Of a stretch of 64,000 bases of DNA, positions 34,702 to 47,905 are shown in pieces. The translations under genes were made by a program, and so were the position numbers. The stretch comes from Paramecium pentaurelia (Eukaryota > Ciliophora > Oligohymenophorea > Peniculida > Parameciidae), in the NCBI GenBank assembly GCA_905183005.1, contig CAJJDO010000132.1:1-64000 (forward strand). Direction: 5' to 3'. Positions within the stretch are counted from its first letter, which is position 1; the number at the start of each line of letters is the position of its first letter. Below the pieces are notes generated by a model. That model did not search any database, was not told where the DNA came from, and saw only the letters and a program-made list of their open reading frames with translations.

Positions 34702-37700
34702 TCATTATTTACATTATAATAATGCTAATTAAAATTACTTGATTAAATGTTTAGCAAACTTTTTAGTTTTAAGTGATCTTCCACAAACTCCTAAATAAAT
34801 TAGAATTTAATATCTAACACCTATTTTAAATATATTTTCAGCTATAAATTAAAGAATTGGAATTTGTATTTAATGTATTTCCTATCCTAAGAATACTTTA
34901 ATTATAAGATTAAAATGATCAATATTATCTGGTTCATGCAATATCAATTTTAATAATTTATATGTTCCACCTTAAATCATTAATTAATCCTTCATTTCAA
35001 AATATATCTTTTAACAAAGATTTGAATCCAATTTATCTAAATTATTAAATATAATTCTATATAAAGAATTCTTTTAATTATTGCTTTTCAATTCACTAAC
35101 AAGAAAGAACAATTTCTATATACGTATCTATTTTGTTTGAAGAGATTTCTAATTTAAAATAACTGCTAATATTAGTGTTGTAGTGATTGAAATTGTTTAA
35201 TCTAAATGTATTAATACATTATTCATCAATTTCTATTGAGTTAATTCCAACCATTTCTCAGAACTCTATTCATTTAATTATTCTATAATAAGATAGATTT
35301 CATTCCAAATATCTATAATAAAATCATCAGTCACATATGGATGAGTCAATATTCTTCTTAAACTTGTTATCAATCCTTCAACTTCAAATTCATACCTATT
35401 AATTCTTTAAATTAAAAGATTTAATAATTATAAATAGATTAAAATTTAAAATTATTATTTAAGTTGAGGAATACTTCTAATGTATTATTATTCAACTGCA
35501 ATTGATTTCTATTCAATAATTGATTAATAATATTATCCATCTTGACTATAATTCATAATAATAATAAAATACTCTTTTTCATCAAAATCTGAAAACTTCT
35601 AACATTATTACTCTACTTTCTCTTAATTTATGTATCCATTACTTAAAAATAGATTGTCAAATTGTTGTAGTAGATTATTCACTTATTTCTCATAATATTA
35701 TTAAGATAATTTGTTATTGACTTTCAATAAACATATCAAAAAACATCTTGAAGTTGAAGTATCAATACTAATATTATAATTAACCTTTTTTATAAATAAT
35801 ATATCTTACTTAAAAATTAGTTAATATTATATCTTATATTGATTTTAACTCTTTACATCTGACATCAGATAAGGGTTAAAAAAGTTGTAATAATTATTAT
35901 AAATTATTTTTAAGATTTTAACTTTAAGTTACATTGATTTGTTGAGACAATTCATTTTTACCTTAAAAGATTTCAGATATTATAAAACTATGAGATTTAT
36001 TGAGTAAATCCAAACAATAATCAGAGAGTGATGATTACTAATACTTTTTGTGTATTTTTTAATAATAAGAGAGTATTCTGAATGTATTCTCTTTAGAATT
36101 TGTATTAAGTTATTTATAGATTTCAGTCAAATAATCTTATAGTACATTTTTTGTATTTTAAAAAGTATCCAAAATTTCAGAGAATAAATAATAAAGTTAA
36201 GTATTTTAATTTTATTTTAGATTTGATTTATCAGGAAATTAAAATTCTATTTATTAATATAATGGTTCATAAATTAAATTGGTGAAGAAATTAAATATTT
36301 GTTTTTCTGATAAAAATAATTTATAGAATTTTTTATATACCATGATTATTAAATTCTAACTATTAATAATTCTATTAAATTATAAAATCAAATAAATACA
36401 ATTATTAAAAATAAGGAACTAAATTTCTAGCATTCTTCTTTTGAATACCAATTTTTGTTGTTAATTTTGTATTTCCATTCTCATCAACAAACATACCCTA
36501 AAAATCAAAAACATTCGTTATATCCTATTCATATAATTATATAAAGAAAAATGAGTATATTTTTGAAACTAAAGACCAAAAAGGTTAATATAGATCTGGT
36601 TTATCCTCATATCGATATTAAAGGAGGAATTGAATAAATGAATAACTAAAACAATAAGGTTCTCTCTTAAATGCTTACTTGATAAATTATAAATAAACAA
36701 TCTAATGATCACTTTCTTATATAGTCTATATAATTAAAAATAATTAAATACCTTTTTAATATTTTGTTCTAAATCTTAGGCTAATCTAAATGAATCTACT
36801 TTTTATCCAGAGAGTCCATTAAATCCCATTCTATAACTAGAATCAACATCACGATGATTATTGATTCTAAGAAGTTTAAGTACTCTATAAAAGCGGAATT
36901 CATAATCAGCAGTTTTCCATTATAATTTAATTGTTTTAGTAAGATATGAGCAATTAATCCAAAGATGGGATTATTGAGAAGTCATGATATAGAAAATCAA
37001 TTTTAATACATTTACATCATTATTCTTATCTTAATTCATTATATAATGATCCAATTTGATGGCTATAAATTTATAATTAAGACTATCCCATTTGATTAGT
37101 CTTTTAAATGCCAATATAATATCTTGAAATGTTAAATTAGTAATTTTTAATTATTATTCAGAATTTCCTATGAAAGAATCAAATAATTTTTCAGCATAAG
37201 TTCTAAAGGATTACTTTTAAGTTAGATCAATTTAAATTAAATCAATTAGAAATTAATGATGAAAGGATTTCAATTACTTTTATCCTAATAATTAGATTAT
37301 TTTATTCAATAAAATTTGATCTTCTTATATGATTGCTTTTGAAAAGATGTTTAACATAATTTTAGGATGCTTTTCCAATAATTTTTTATTTGATAATAAT
37401 GCAAAGCAAAATTGATTGGTGTTAAAATTTAAAAAATAATCTTGAAGTAAATTTATTCCATCCACAAAATCTTCATCTCTACCTTAATATAAGGAGATTG
37501 ATTTAATTGTAATTCGAAGAAAGTTATCAAATTGAGATTACGATAATTGTTGACAAAAATAACGATCACTATAAAGGTTCTTAATTTATTCAAGGAGATC
37601 AGAAGACTTTAATAATTTCATAAACCCTAAACAATTGCTATAAGCTATCTAATCAGGAGAATTTGTATTGTTAAATGCTTCCAGAACAGTCTCAACATCT

Positions 37701-37738
37701 AACACTTTTTGATTACCAATCTAGCGCCAAACATCCAT
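34702..37738 (-). CDS. Large helical (HEAT/ARM-like) protein, unknown
   Basis: ATG 37738 to TGA 34702 with introns 36726-36751 (26 nt), 36372-36399 (28 nt) and 35785-35809 (25 nt, AAG end) gives 985 aa. At first sight there are two ORFs, but the 28-nt intron joins them in frame and leaves exactly 2958 coding bases. The whole protein is leucine/isoleucine-rich and helical, with amphipathic repeats of about 40 residues suggesting a HEAT or ARM solenoid. A conserved-looking island reads YRMGFNGLSGQKVDSF. No catalytic motif was found. The scaffold of a large ubiquitin protease or a transport factor would be possible, but I cannot assign it. Confidence 0.7.
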
Positions 37739-37971
37739 TAATTTTTGAATTATTTTATTATATAAATTGAAAAATACTAACAATAATATATTTATAATAT
37801 TGTTTATTATTTAATATTAAACTTATTATAGAGATTTGAACAATTTCTAGAATTGAAGTTGAAATGTATATTAGATCTGAATATTATAGATTAACATCAT
37901 TAATAATTGAAATTTTTTAAAATATATTATTGTTATTAACTAATAATATAATATTATTATTCAATTATTAA

Positions 37972-39302
37972 ATGGATAACAACTAATAAGTTAACTTTCT
38001 AGAAGACTAAGAATAATTTTATGAAGATAATGAATATGAATAAACTATGGGAAGATAATTTGAATCAGTTGTTGTAATTAAAGATGAAAAAGGTGAAGTA
38101 CAAAAGAAATATACATTGACTATCCAAATTATTAAAGCAAGTTATTTATTCAAATATATTTATTTAGATTATCAAAAACCATATTTAGGAGGTTTAAAAA
38201 ATAAGAAGTCTGGTGCTTTGTTACATCATGCATTTGCTTAGACTAATTAATATCGTAGAGAACATAAAGAGAAAAATCATAGAGATACATAAACTCATTT
38301 TGAATCTACTAAATCAACTATTATGATGAAAGAATTTGGTACATAAATGGAAAAAGAAGATCTATTCATTGATTTGCGTAATGACAGAATTTTTGATCCA
38401 AAATTGTAACAGTTGTTTATAATGTTTTAGATATTTTACAAGTGAAATGTGGGAAGAAAGAAGAGAAGAAGCTGCTTTATTTATTTAAAGATTAATTAGA
38501 GGTTGGTTTGCTAGAAGAAGAACTAATGCTTTGAGATAAAAAAAATAATAATTATAAAATGAGTAATTGGAAAAAGAAGAAGATTTTAGAAGATAAGAAG
38601 AAGTAAGACATAAAAAAGAAATAGAAAGAAGAACTAATCCAAGAACTAAAGAAGATTTCTAAATTTTATATGAAGAATTAGAAGTATTATTTTTTATTGA
38701 TCTCTATTAATTAGTTATGGAGAACAACTGAAATTGCTAGAATTAAATCTTCTGCTATGACTGAAGAAGAAAAAAGGGCTGCTCTTAAATAAGTATTAAA
38801 TAAAGAAACAGATTTATTATAAACTATTGACAGATTAAAGATTATTGCTAATCAAAAAAATAAAGATGAGAAAATTAATAAATTTTTGAAATCTATTTCA
38901 GATCCTAAAAAATGGTTAAGAAAATCTGATGGTAGATTGACTGAAGTTCATACTCTATATACTACTAGAGCAAGAGAATTAATGGATATCTATAATGGTA
39001 TATAATATTATTTTATTATAGGTTTAAAATAAAGAAAATTAAGTTTAGATGAAAGACTTGATATACTTGTTAATACAAAATGGACAGTAAAAGAATGGGA
39101 TTGTAATTTAACAAGGGAAATAGTTGATTTAATAGATAGAGAAGCAGATATGTTAAATAGAGGTAGACCAGAACCTTCTTTGGAAGGTTTAAGATAAAGA
39201 TTATAGAATTTATTTTTATAATTCATAGAAACACCAGAATTCAATCCAGAAGCAGCAAGATTTTAGAAAATCCCATATGAAATTTTAAAATCCACTTCTT
39301 GA
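37972..39302 (+). CDS. IQUB: IQUB-like ciliary protein
   Basis: ATG 37972 to TGA 39302 with introns 38406-38430, 38684-38714 and 38998-39021 gives 416 aa. The family-specific motif DYQKPYLGGLKNKKSG lies near residue 60, then DTQTHFEST. An IQ motif follows (AALFIQRLIRGWFARRR, calmodulin binding), then the IQUB core: NPRTKEDFQILYEELELW, ARIKSS, TRARELMDIYNGL, and LTREIVDLIDREADML. In animals IQUB is a radial-spoke (RS1) associated protein of motile cilia. The protein stops after FNPEAARFQKIP and lacks the C-terminal region of the human protein. The ubiquitin-like N-terminus is also reduced. A ciliary role is inferred from the family. Confidence 0.88.
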
Positions 39303-39486
39303 TGATAAAATATTAAACACAAAAAGATCTTAATTAATATATTAACATGTAATCTATTATTTTCATAAATTCTCTTTAGATTTATTTTAATAATCTTTAT
39401 AAGAAAAATATATAATATTCTTATTAAATTATAATCGAATATTAATAAAGATGTAAAAATTATATAATAGATTATCAATCTAAGAA

Positions 39487-40612
39487 TCAAATATCTATAT
39501 GACTATTAACTTTTGGGATTTCAAAATTTTGAATTTATGCCTAAATTAATTCATTTTCATATAATAGTTATTCAATAGATTGTTATTTATTATTACTACC
39601 ATTTCTCTATTAAGAATTTTAAGACTATGATAAATAAAATATATTTACACTAATACTTCTTGAAAATTGATTACTTTGTTTATCAGTTGAATATGTACAA
39701 AACTATATTGCGCTATCTAAAAATAATTGTTTAGTTTCTTACTCTGCTTTTTTTGGCTTGACAATTCATCATATTCTAAGCAACTTAATTTAATAATACA
39801 TATACATTGATTAAACTTAATTGTTAAATTCTTCTAATTTATTATTTACAAGATAATCTTTATAAGCCTTATTAAAGTTCTCAATGAATTATTTCTAATT
39901 TTCATTTACATGCTTAATTTCTATATTTTTATTAATGTTATTACATTTTAATTCTTCATTGATTTCATGTAATTTTATGTTATTATACTAATACTTCTCA
40001 ATAGTCTATTTGAGTTGATCAAAATATTGTTCATTTAACATTAATGATTGCTTTCTATAAAGAGTACCATTTCTTGAACTTTCTTTGACAGTTAGATAGT
40101 ATTCCTTTACTTTCTAAGCATTAAAGTAATGTAATTTTGGGAACTACACACCTTAGTCAATTAATCTTTAATAACTACAATTAGAAAACATTTAATTACA
40201 CTTAAGTGATAGCTAAATTATTTGGATGCCATAGATTCCATACAAAAATACTTTCAAGTGCTAAACGTATTAATGTATTACCAAGTAATATAAGAGATTA
40301 ATCTAAGTAATATTTAATTGTACCTGGTTAATCACTAAAATAAAATTTGCCTCTCTCATTTTTCTTCTAATCTATCATGATAATATCCTCTATCAAATAA
40401 ATAATGTTATTGGTCACAGAATAAACAACACAATCATAATGAAGATCCATTAGTTCTTTTGTCAACTGCTCAGCTAAACATACCAACAGACTTACTCTCA
40501 TTGCAAGTACTTATTATATAGGATGTGATTTTGGACTTTGAAAAATATCCTCCAAGGTTTCAATTACATAGTTCAACGTATCCCTAAGTTGATATTACAT
40601 CAATATACTCAT
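39487..40612 (-). CDS. Unknown protein with coiled coil
   Basis: Ends at TGA 39487. Introns at 40175-40199, 39784-39805 (AAG end), 39717-39742 and 39625-39648 give 342 aa from ATG 40612. The N-terminal half is largely hydrophobic-helical (VLAMRVSLLVCLAEQL). The middle (about residues 170-270) is a coiled coil (NEQYFDQLKQTIEKYQ). The tail is polar and Gln/Asn-rich. No domain recognised. The frame upstream of 40612 stays open for about 25 codons, so a first exon starting at ATG 40688 with a 19-nt intron is possible. Confidence 0.6.
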
Positions 40613-40821
40613 TCTAAATATTTTCTTTAAATTATTTTGTGCTTTTATAACTTCCTTCAGAAGATAAACATTCTTTTAAATTTTTCATAATTTTTTATAT
40701 ATATAAAACAAATATATTTCCTTATATATATGTATATCAAAACAATAGATATTTATCATATCATACATCAATTAAATAATTATTAATCAGTATAAAAAGC
40801 AAATCATAATTAATAAAAAAC

Positions 40822-42299
40822 TCAAATAATGTCTAAGAATTCCTTGATATCTTTTTCATATTTCTTATCAATTATTCCATTTTTAAATTCAATTCCTAAT
40901 TAAGAATAATCTTCATATGCTTTTTATTCATTCACATAACACCAATGTCCTTCCTCCAACCCATTCTCATTAAACATTCCAAATACTCTAATAATAATTG
41001 AAATTATTTAAAATTACCTAATAGAATATTGGTTCTTTAAAGTATTTTCAAGTCTATATGGTTCATTTGGTAGATATCTTTTTATTTTACGTGACTCCCA
41101 AAATCCATATTTATTTCCTTCTTTATAATCTCCAATTTAAACTCTCCAAAACCTAAATTATGAATATCTACTTACAAATCATTTTATTGTTCGAATTCCT
41201 TCCATTTTCCTACTTTCTTTCCATTCTAATATTTACCACCACCTCTATTTAAATATGTATAGAATTCAACCTTTTGAAATTTACACCATCTATCATAAAG
41301 ATGATTTCCCAATAACCATCTTTCACATCATCCAAATACCATCCTTTTGAATAAAGAAAAGAGTTTCCAAAAGTTCTTGTAAATTTAGAAATTTCAATCC
41401 ATACTCCTTATTTCTTCCCATTTTTATCATAAAACATTTTAGGGCTAAAATAAATATCAATACTAATACAATTGTAATATATTGCTTAGAAAATAACCTG
41501 GTACTCTTTTTTGTTAGATTGTCCAATAACCTTTTTTTACTCCTTTATCATAATTACCTTCTTCAAGGTATTATACACGACTAAAAATTCTATTAACAAC
41601 TTTTACACTTACTTATCGAAATAGTCAGAAAGATCTATCCAATGTCCATGTTTAACACCATTTTCATATGTCCCTCCACCTCTAAACTATATAAAATTAA
41701 ATTACATGATTGTGTATTTATTTTCAGAAAAATACTTAAATTTTGTACTCCAATAACCATTTTTAACATTTTCAACATAATCTCCTTCAAACACAAGTAA
41801 GAAATCTCTTAGTATAAAGATTATGAATACTTAGAAAATTGAGGATGTAAATCAACCCATTTTCCTACTTTTCTTCCTTAATCATCATACATTCCTTCAC
41901 CTCTAAATATAATATTTATTTTTACATTGGCATTTTTCCATATTAAGTTTGACAAATATAAAGTAATTTACTTGTAACCCATTTTCCAACTCTTAAACCT
42001 TCCTAATATATACCAGATTCAATAAGTTAATCAATTCTATTTTATATTAAAAAATTAATGATTACTCTGAATAATTGCAAAATAATTCATTCCAAGGTCC
42101 TTCTTTGTGTCCATTATCATTATATCTGCCTCCTGCTAGAATTGGTTTATTATCCCAAAGAGCCTTCCATTCTCCAATTTATTAGTTTAAATTCCCATAT
42201 TAACCTAACCATTTTAAATGGTTGATTTATTTAAGATTTTTTGGTATGTAATCACCTAAATTGTTCTGTCTTTTATATCTATATATATAATTACATCAT
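40822..42299 (-). CDS. GKKxGxW-repeat (MORN-like) protein, ten introns
   Basis: The repeat unit is NG(K)K.GxW followed by a linker and another GGxY (examples: GGGTYENGVKHGHWIDL, GGGKYQNGKKVGKWKEF, YDKNGKKQGVWIE). Ten short introns (16-32 nt, total 251 nt) connect all units from ATG 42299 to TGA 40822 with exactly 1227 coding bases (408 aa). One of them (in the SKDFLL region) ends AAG. The first, 42279-42294, would be only 16 nt and is the least certain, so the start is provisional. Such units are related to MORN repeats and to YwqK-type antitoxin domains. They form a large ciliate-specific family, often fused to other domains, but function here is unknown. The last 50 residues are non-repetitive. 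Confidence 0.75.
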
Positions 42300-42640
42300 T
42301 AATTGTATGCCAAATATTTCATAAATTAATTAATCTTTATTTACGTAAATGAGATAGAGAGTAGCAATTTAATGTTAATTACTTATTTGTATTTCAATTA
42401 CTTTTTCACAAGAGGGTTTAGTATATAACTTTTATATCATTATTTTAACTATTAAATTTTACAATTAATGATAAAAATTATTATTACATTTATTAATACA
42501 TGAATGATAAAACAAATAATTTTAATTTTTTTGCAATATATATTAATATATTAATACACAGAATGAAAAAAAAAAGATCCATAAAATATATTAGATAATA
42601 TTTAGTAAATAATTGAATTTTATGATGAAATATTAAATAA
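42300..42640. promoter_or_regulatory. Divergent promoter region
   Basis: 341 bp between the starts of the GKKxGxW gene (-) and the bZIP gene (+). AT-rich with an A-run near 42568-42576. No specific site can be named. Confidence 0.4.
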
Positions 42641-43836
42641 ATGTATAATAATCATATTGAACTTATAGGAGACGATCAGTTTGTTAACTTTTTAATGGAT
42701 TAGAATTAGTATTAATATATTAATAAAGATTCAATTTTCCATATGTTAATAGTAGCTCAATTATGTAATGTCAAAATTCTGATGAAGATGATCCAAATAA
42801 GTTATTTTCTATATATCAATTACCTAAATAAACTTAAAGAAAGAAATAATAAAAAAAGAAAAAATCAGAAGAAACAATTTTGACTAACAAATCAAATATT
42901 AAAAACACTTACATTAACAAAATCTCAACCCTTATTTAAGAATCTAAATAAATTATAACTCCTAAATTAGAGAAGAAAGTATCTACTTAAACAGATGATT
43001 CTATTTAAGCAAAACTTATTAGAAATAGAGAATGTGCTAAAAATTCAAGATAGAGAAAGAAGATTTATTTAGAATTGTTAGAAAATAGAGTAAATATATT
43101 AAAAGAAGAGTTAGAAAATTGTAAGAGATTTATTAAAGGTCACAGTAATTGTATATAATAAATTGGATCTAATACATAAGTATTTATTTTAAAAATATTT
43201 TAGTTATAAAAATATTATGTAGGTAAATCATAATTATTTGAAAAATTGGAATCAGCAGTGTAAAACAATTATGATAATAATGAGATTAATTTATTACTTG
43301 ACTCAGTAGGTAAGGAAAAGATGGATGCTTCAAAATATTTTTTGTAATAAATAATGGAAATCTCTTGTCCAATTTATGTGAAATATTTACTATGGGCTTC
43401 AGGTTCAAACTTAACTGAACCAACCTGGTTTAGTGATATATATAGAGAAGTAAATATATCAGACAATTAAATGAAATCTTTAAAAAAATTATATAAGAAT
43501 ATTTAATCAGATAAGGAGAAATTACAAGAGTAAAATTATATTTTATAATAGTATTATCATTTAATTGTAAAATGTTACAGAAAATCTCTAATAATAAACT
43601 AATTCTATAGGAAATTTCATTGATGAAATGAGAAATATCCTCACTCCTACTTAAGTAGCTAAGCTTTTGTTAGGTATAGAGAAGGTAAAAGAGTGTCATT
43701 TATTTTTAAGAATAAATTTCAAAAGGAATTTAGATTATCAAATTTTTGTAAATAATTTGAAGATGAATTTGATACAGATATAAAACAAGAAGAATTGTAA
43801 TTTGATGATATAATGTAAAAAAAGATTCACATTTGA
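42641..43836 (+). CDS. bZIP transcription factor
   Basis: ATG 42641 to TGA 43836. Introns 42765-42787 (AAG), 43180-43203, 43530-43551 and 43685-43710 (AAG) give 366 aa. The basic region and zipper lie near residues 125-165: the DNA-contact motif NRECAKNSRQRKK (family NxxxAxxSRxRK) followed by heptads (YLELLENRVNILKEEL). A Lys-rich stretch precedes it. The C-terminal half is helical, with NILTPTQVAKLLLGIEKNK, which resembles a conserved tail of ciliate bZIP proteins. bZIP factors bind DNA as dimers and regulate transcription in the nucleus; targets are unknown. The 24-nt second intron is in frame, so it could also be retained. It converges with the next gene, 18 bp between stops. Confidence 0.88.
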
Positions 43837-43854
43837 TATATTTTTTAATTAAAA

Positions 43855-44808
43855 TCATTATTTTTATAAAATTTAATCTCTAATTTGATTTCCAATTAAA
43901 TGTCTATAATTTGGATCTCTTTTAATCTTTCTTATTGATCTAAAACCTTCAACTGATTACAATAGTTGATTCTCTCTATCTTTTACTTATGAATACATAG
44001 TCTAAGGCATTGTAGATAGCATTCTTTCAAATTAATCTATTTCTAACATTGCATTATCTTTAAAATCATTATCCAAATTCATTTCATCTACTTGAATTGT
44101 ATTTTAAAATTTCTCTAATTTTTAATCAGATGTTTCAAATTTATTTCTAAGTTTCTCTTTATTTACAGATTTAGGTAATAGATTGGAACTCATAAAATGA
44201 TTAATTAGAATTGGATTTTTATGTTTATCAACATAGGTAAGATTCTTTATTGGTAATCCTCTAAAATCAGGTAGATCATAAGTGGATTATTAAATGAAAG
44301 ATTGTTTAGGTTTGCTCAATCTTTGAAATAAAGGTTCCTCTGTAAATTAAGTGGCAGGAGCAGATTGATAAGTTTTTTTCAAACCTATTTTTGCATAAAT
44401 TTATTCATTTTTGAGTTTTCTCTATTCAAATTAATGATGTTTCTCTTAGTTCTTTTAAATCCTTTCAGCTTCTTATTATTCTCTTCTAACCATCTCAGCA
44501 TTATATTTTTTCTTCACTACACAATACACATTTTGCATTCCAGCAATCGTTTAAGGTAGAAATACTAAATCTATTTGTTTCTTTGGCATATTCTCAAGAT
44601 GATTCCAAACAAAATCTGTTCCATTGATTACATGTTACACATTCACATTATTATATAATTCAATGTCATCAGAAGGCAAAGCCTATTAAGCTTTGGTTAT
44701 AGGTTGATGACTATTGACTTAAAGCATAGCTTATTCTAATTTTCTTTTTTATGATCTGGTAGCACTTTCAACTCTATGCTTATTAATAACTTCTCTTTTA
44801 GAAGACAT
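43855..44808 (-). CDS. Unknown coiled-coil protein, 317 aa
   Basis: Intronless ORF from ATG 44808 to TGA 43855. The N-terminus is basic with a Gln-rich patch (RSQKRKLEQAMLQ). Residues about 110-155 are a charged helix (EMVRREQQEAERIQKNQEKH). The C-terminal half is hydrophilic, with RDPNYRHLIGNQIR near the end. No domain recognised. A cytoskeletal or ciliary protein would fit the composition, but this is inference only. Confidence 0.7.
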
Positions 44809-44920
44809 TATTATATATTATTATCCAAACTGTTTTGATTAAATTATTACAAACAAACAATAATTATTTTTAATGAGACTTGACAGATTAATCAAAAACA
44901 CAGTATCAATATATTATATA

Positions 44921-46286
44921 TCATAATTTTACACTTTGGTTATGAATTGCATTGATACCCTTTCTATTCAATACTACTATTTATTCCTTCAAAACATTTG
45001 AAAGCATCATTGTTTCTAAAAGTACTTTCTTTAATTCTTATTATCTTTCTTTTTTATTTGCAGCTTTGGCATCACCTTCATTTTATTTTATATCTTCTTT
45101 TTGAGAAGATCCAAAATGCTATAAACTTTTTTAATTTTTTTTCTAATCATTAAGTACTTCCCAAATCTTTAATTTTTTTTTCTCATTATATTTACTCCTT
45201 AAAATATTATATTCTCTTTAAAATTCCTCTAATGTTAGATCTCTTTAAAAATGTTCTAATTCATATACATGAACCTTTAAATGTCCTTATGCAGTTTTAT
45301 AGGCTCTATAAGTAATTTTGCTATCTAATTCTTATGATAATTCATTTGCTTCTCCCATTTTAATGAGCATTTCATATTCATATTCATTCTTGCCTTAATT
45401 TATAGTTAATTATAGAAGTCTATCCTCTTCTTATTATTTTTGCTTAGCTAATTATAAATAATGTTTGGATCTATTTTATAATGGTTTATCATTAATATTA
45501 GATCTATTTAGATATATATATTGTATAATTTACATTTTCAAATCACTGAAATTAGATTGATACTTTTTTGAAATACCACTAATTGGTCTGGAATCAACTT
45601 TATTAAAACCAGTTCTTTTGGAGCTAGCAGATTAGGGTTTTGGTTTCTTTTGGGCAGAAAACTTTCTCTTTGATTCTTATGCTAATTTGAGTGCTTTTTC
45701 CCTTATAAATTCTAACATAGCATCTAAAATAATAATATTGTTAGAATTATACTCTCATTTTAATGCCATGCAGGTATTTTCTTACAAAGACTTTCAATAG
45801 TGATTACACCATTATCATTAGATAGATCTGTAAGTATTTAATTGATTTCATGTTGATCAAATTGAAATCCTTATTTATTAATGATATATTACCTGATTCT
45901 AATAGAAAACCAATAAATTCAGTTTATGAAGCCATGATTGTATGATTCTTCCAGAATTATTCAATTAATATTTTATGAAAGGATACTAATTAGTTAAATT
46001 TCTTGAGAGCAGGAGAAGTAGGTATAGCTTCTAAAATTTTAGGTTATTATTCTATGGTTTGCTATTCTTATTTTTTATACTAAAATTTGGAACTTTCAGG
46101 TCTTCCATGTTTAGATTCAGGTCTTTTATTAGTAACTTTAGGGTATAACTTAAATAATGTAAATAGAAATACAGCATATTATTTTTCAAGATTCTCTTCA
46201 AATTTATCATCTTCACTATTGTCATCTTGAAGAAAATGCTAAAGTAATAATGAATATAAAAGTAATACTTAATCATCTTCACTCAT
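44921..46286 (-). CDS. Unknown protein with EF-hand-like segment and coiled coil
   Basis: ATG 46286 to TGA 44921 with introns 45870-45892 (23 nt, AAG end) and 45724-45752 (29 nt) gives 437 aa. The N-terminal half is globular-helical. Around residue 165 a segment (EINQILTDLSNDNGVITIES) looks like a degenerate EF-hand loop followed by its exit helix. The C-terminal half is a long charged coiled coil (LQRDLTLEEFQREYNILRSK; first residue read as F in the sequence) with EKKKLKIWEVLND. No family can be named. The poly-A runs here (nine and eight A) keep the frame as written. Confidence 0.65.
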
Positions 46287-46334
46287 ATTATTAAAAATGA
46301 TTATATAAATGATTATAAAATATATAATAATGTC

Positions 46335-47124
46335 TCAAAAATATGATGCTGTTTTAGGTGTTGTTTAAGATTACTTAATTATCATAGTACTTTAATTTAG
46401 TTTGTTAAATTGCTATAATATAATTCTTAGAATACATTATTTGTTTCATCGAGTTTGATCAATAGATAAGCTTCTTATTTTTTGAGTTCTTCAATCTATT
46501 ATAATTTTTAATCTGCTTCAATAGAGTGTTGAGATTTAGTAATTTAATGTTCTTGTATAAATCGAAGGTATTTTTGTTTACGAAAGTTTTGAATAGTTTA
46601 TTGAGCAACTTATACTTGAGACTATACTTATTATTTTTATTCTGCTTTTTATTATTTTATTTCATCTATTTTCTATCTAATAATATGTTCATTTCTTTAT
46701 GATTATTCTTTAATATTCTTAACTTCTTGTTATTTCATCTATCTAAAGTTTTATTAAATTAGTTTTTTATCTTGAGATTGTTACATTTTCATATTCCTTG
46801 TTCTATGTACTAGATTTTGTAATTGCATATTCACTTATTCTTTATGAATTTATTTATATTCTTTAAATTATTCATGATCTTCTCTAATCTTATTTAATTG
46901 TTCTTATTTTTATTATTGAATTTATAATTTCTTCTCTCTTTACTTAAAATGTTATAATCATACCTCATTTCATTCTCCAATTTAAGAAGACTTATTCTTC
47001 TTCTTACAGCTTCTAATTGTTTTGTAGCATCATAATACTCTTTCTTAGGTGAAACACTCTATAATTGTGATGTATCCACATGAGGTGCTGATGTAGAGAG
47101 ATATTATTTAGATTATATACTCAT
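46335..47124 (-). CDS. Coiled-coil protein, 246 aa
   Basis: ATG 47124 to TGA 46335 with introns 46938-46963 (26 nt, AAG end) and 46413-46435 (23 nt) gives 246 aa. After a Ser/Thr-rich N-terminus (MSIQSKQYLSTSAPH) nearly all of it is a Gln/Lys-rich coiled coil, for example KIREDHEQFKEYKQIHKEQV. No domain recognised. It starts 7 bp after the stop of the B-box gene on the same strand. It may be expressed from its own tiny promoter or could be a second part of that gene. Confidence 0.65.
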
Positions 47125-47131
47125 AAATTAA

Positions 47132-47875
47132 TCAATTTCTAAATTTTTTAGATCTCACTACACTAATATTGTGATTAAACACATTCAATGCAGATCTTGG
47201 AGTCATTATATTATGACAACTACTATGTCTTTAACTTGTATTTCTACTTGTATTACTAATATAACTGATTCCTGTATTCTTGCCAAAATCCTCCAATAAT
47301 AATATTAAATTTGATTCTAATAACTATTTCAATTCAAATAAAGAAAGTGCATTATTTAATTTCTCTTATGCTGTTTTTATTGAATTACTATATTATTTTA
47401 ATGTATGATCATTCAAATAGCGGTTTTGTTTTGTATTCACATTCTAATTAAATTAATTAATAAAATCTAATTCATTCCTTATTAGTTATTATGCTCTCTC
47501 TTAATTTTATATTAAATATCTTTATTGAATACTATCAATCATTTCATTTAATTATAACTTCAATTATTCAAAGAAATTCAAAAATGGATTTTTCAATTTC
47601 ATTATTAGTTCCTCACTCTCCTTCATTAAATTCTTTGCTTTCCTACTATTTTCATTAATAATTTAATCAAATTCTTCTATCTCCTTCATATCTTCTACAT
47701 GTTTCCCATGTAATTTAATTACACAATGTGCACATGCCTTTTAATAACGATATGGGCATTCATGACAAGCACAAATAAATTGGATCAAGTTATTTTCATG
47801 TCCTTACAATTTACAACATTCCTATTATTCTAATCGAGAAGTTAAAGATTCCTTTACTTTTGGATTCCTTAGCAT
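47132..47875 (-). CDS. B-box zinc finger/coiled-coil protein
   Basis: Intronless ORF of 247 aa (ATG 47875, TGA 47132). Residues about 20-60 have the Cys/His spacing of a B-box zinc finger: CCKLQGHENNLIQFICACHE, then CAHCVIKLHGKH. The rest is a long coiled coil with two or three breaks and ends in a Ser/Arg-rich tail (TSRNTSQRHSSCHNI). The layout resembles a TRIM protein without RING, suggesting protein-protein interaction or ubiquitin-related regulation. The target is unknown. It is divergently transcribed from the small gene at 47906 (30 bp between starts). Confidence 0.7.
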
Positions 47876-47905
47876 TTATTTTCGTTAAATTATATTAATA
47901 ATATA

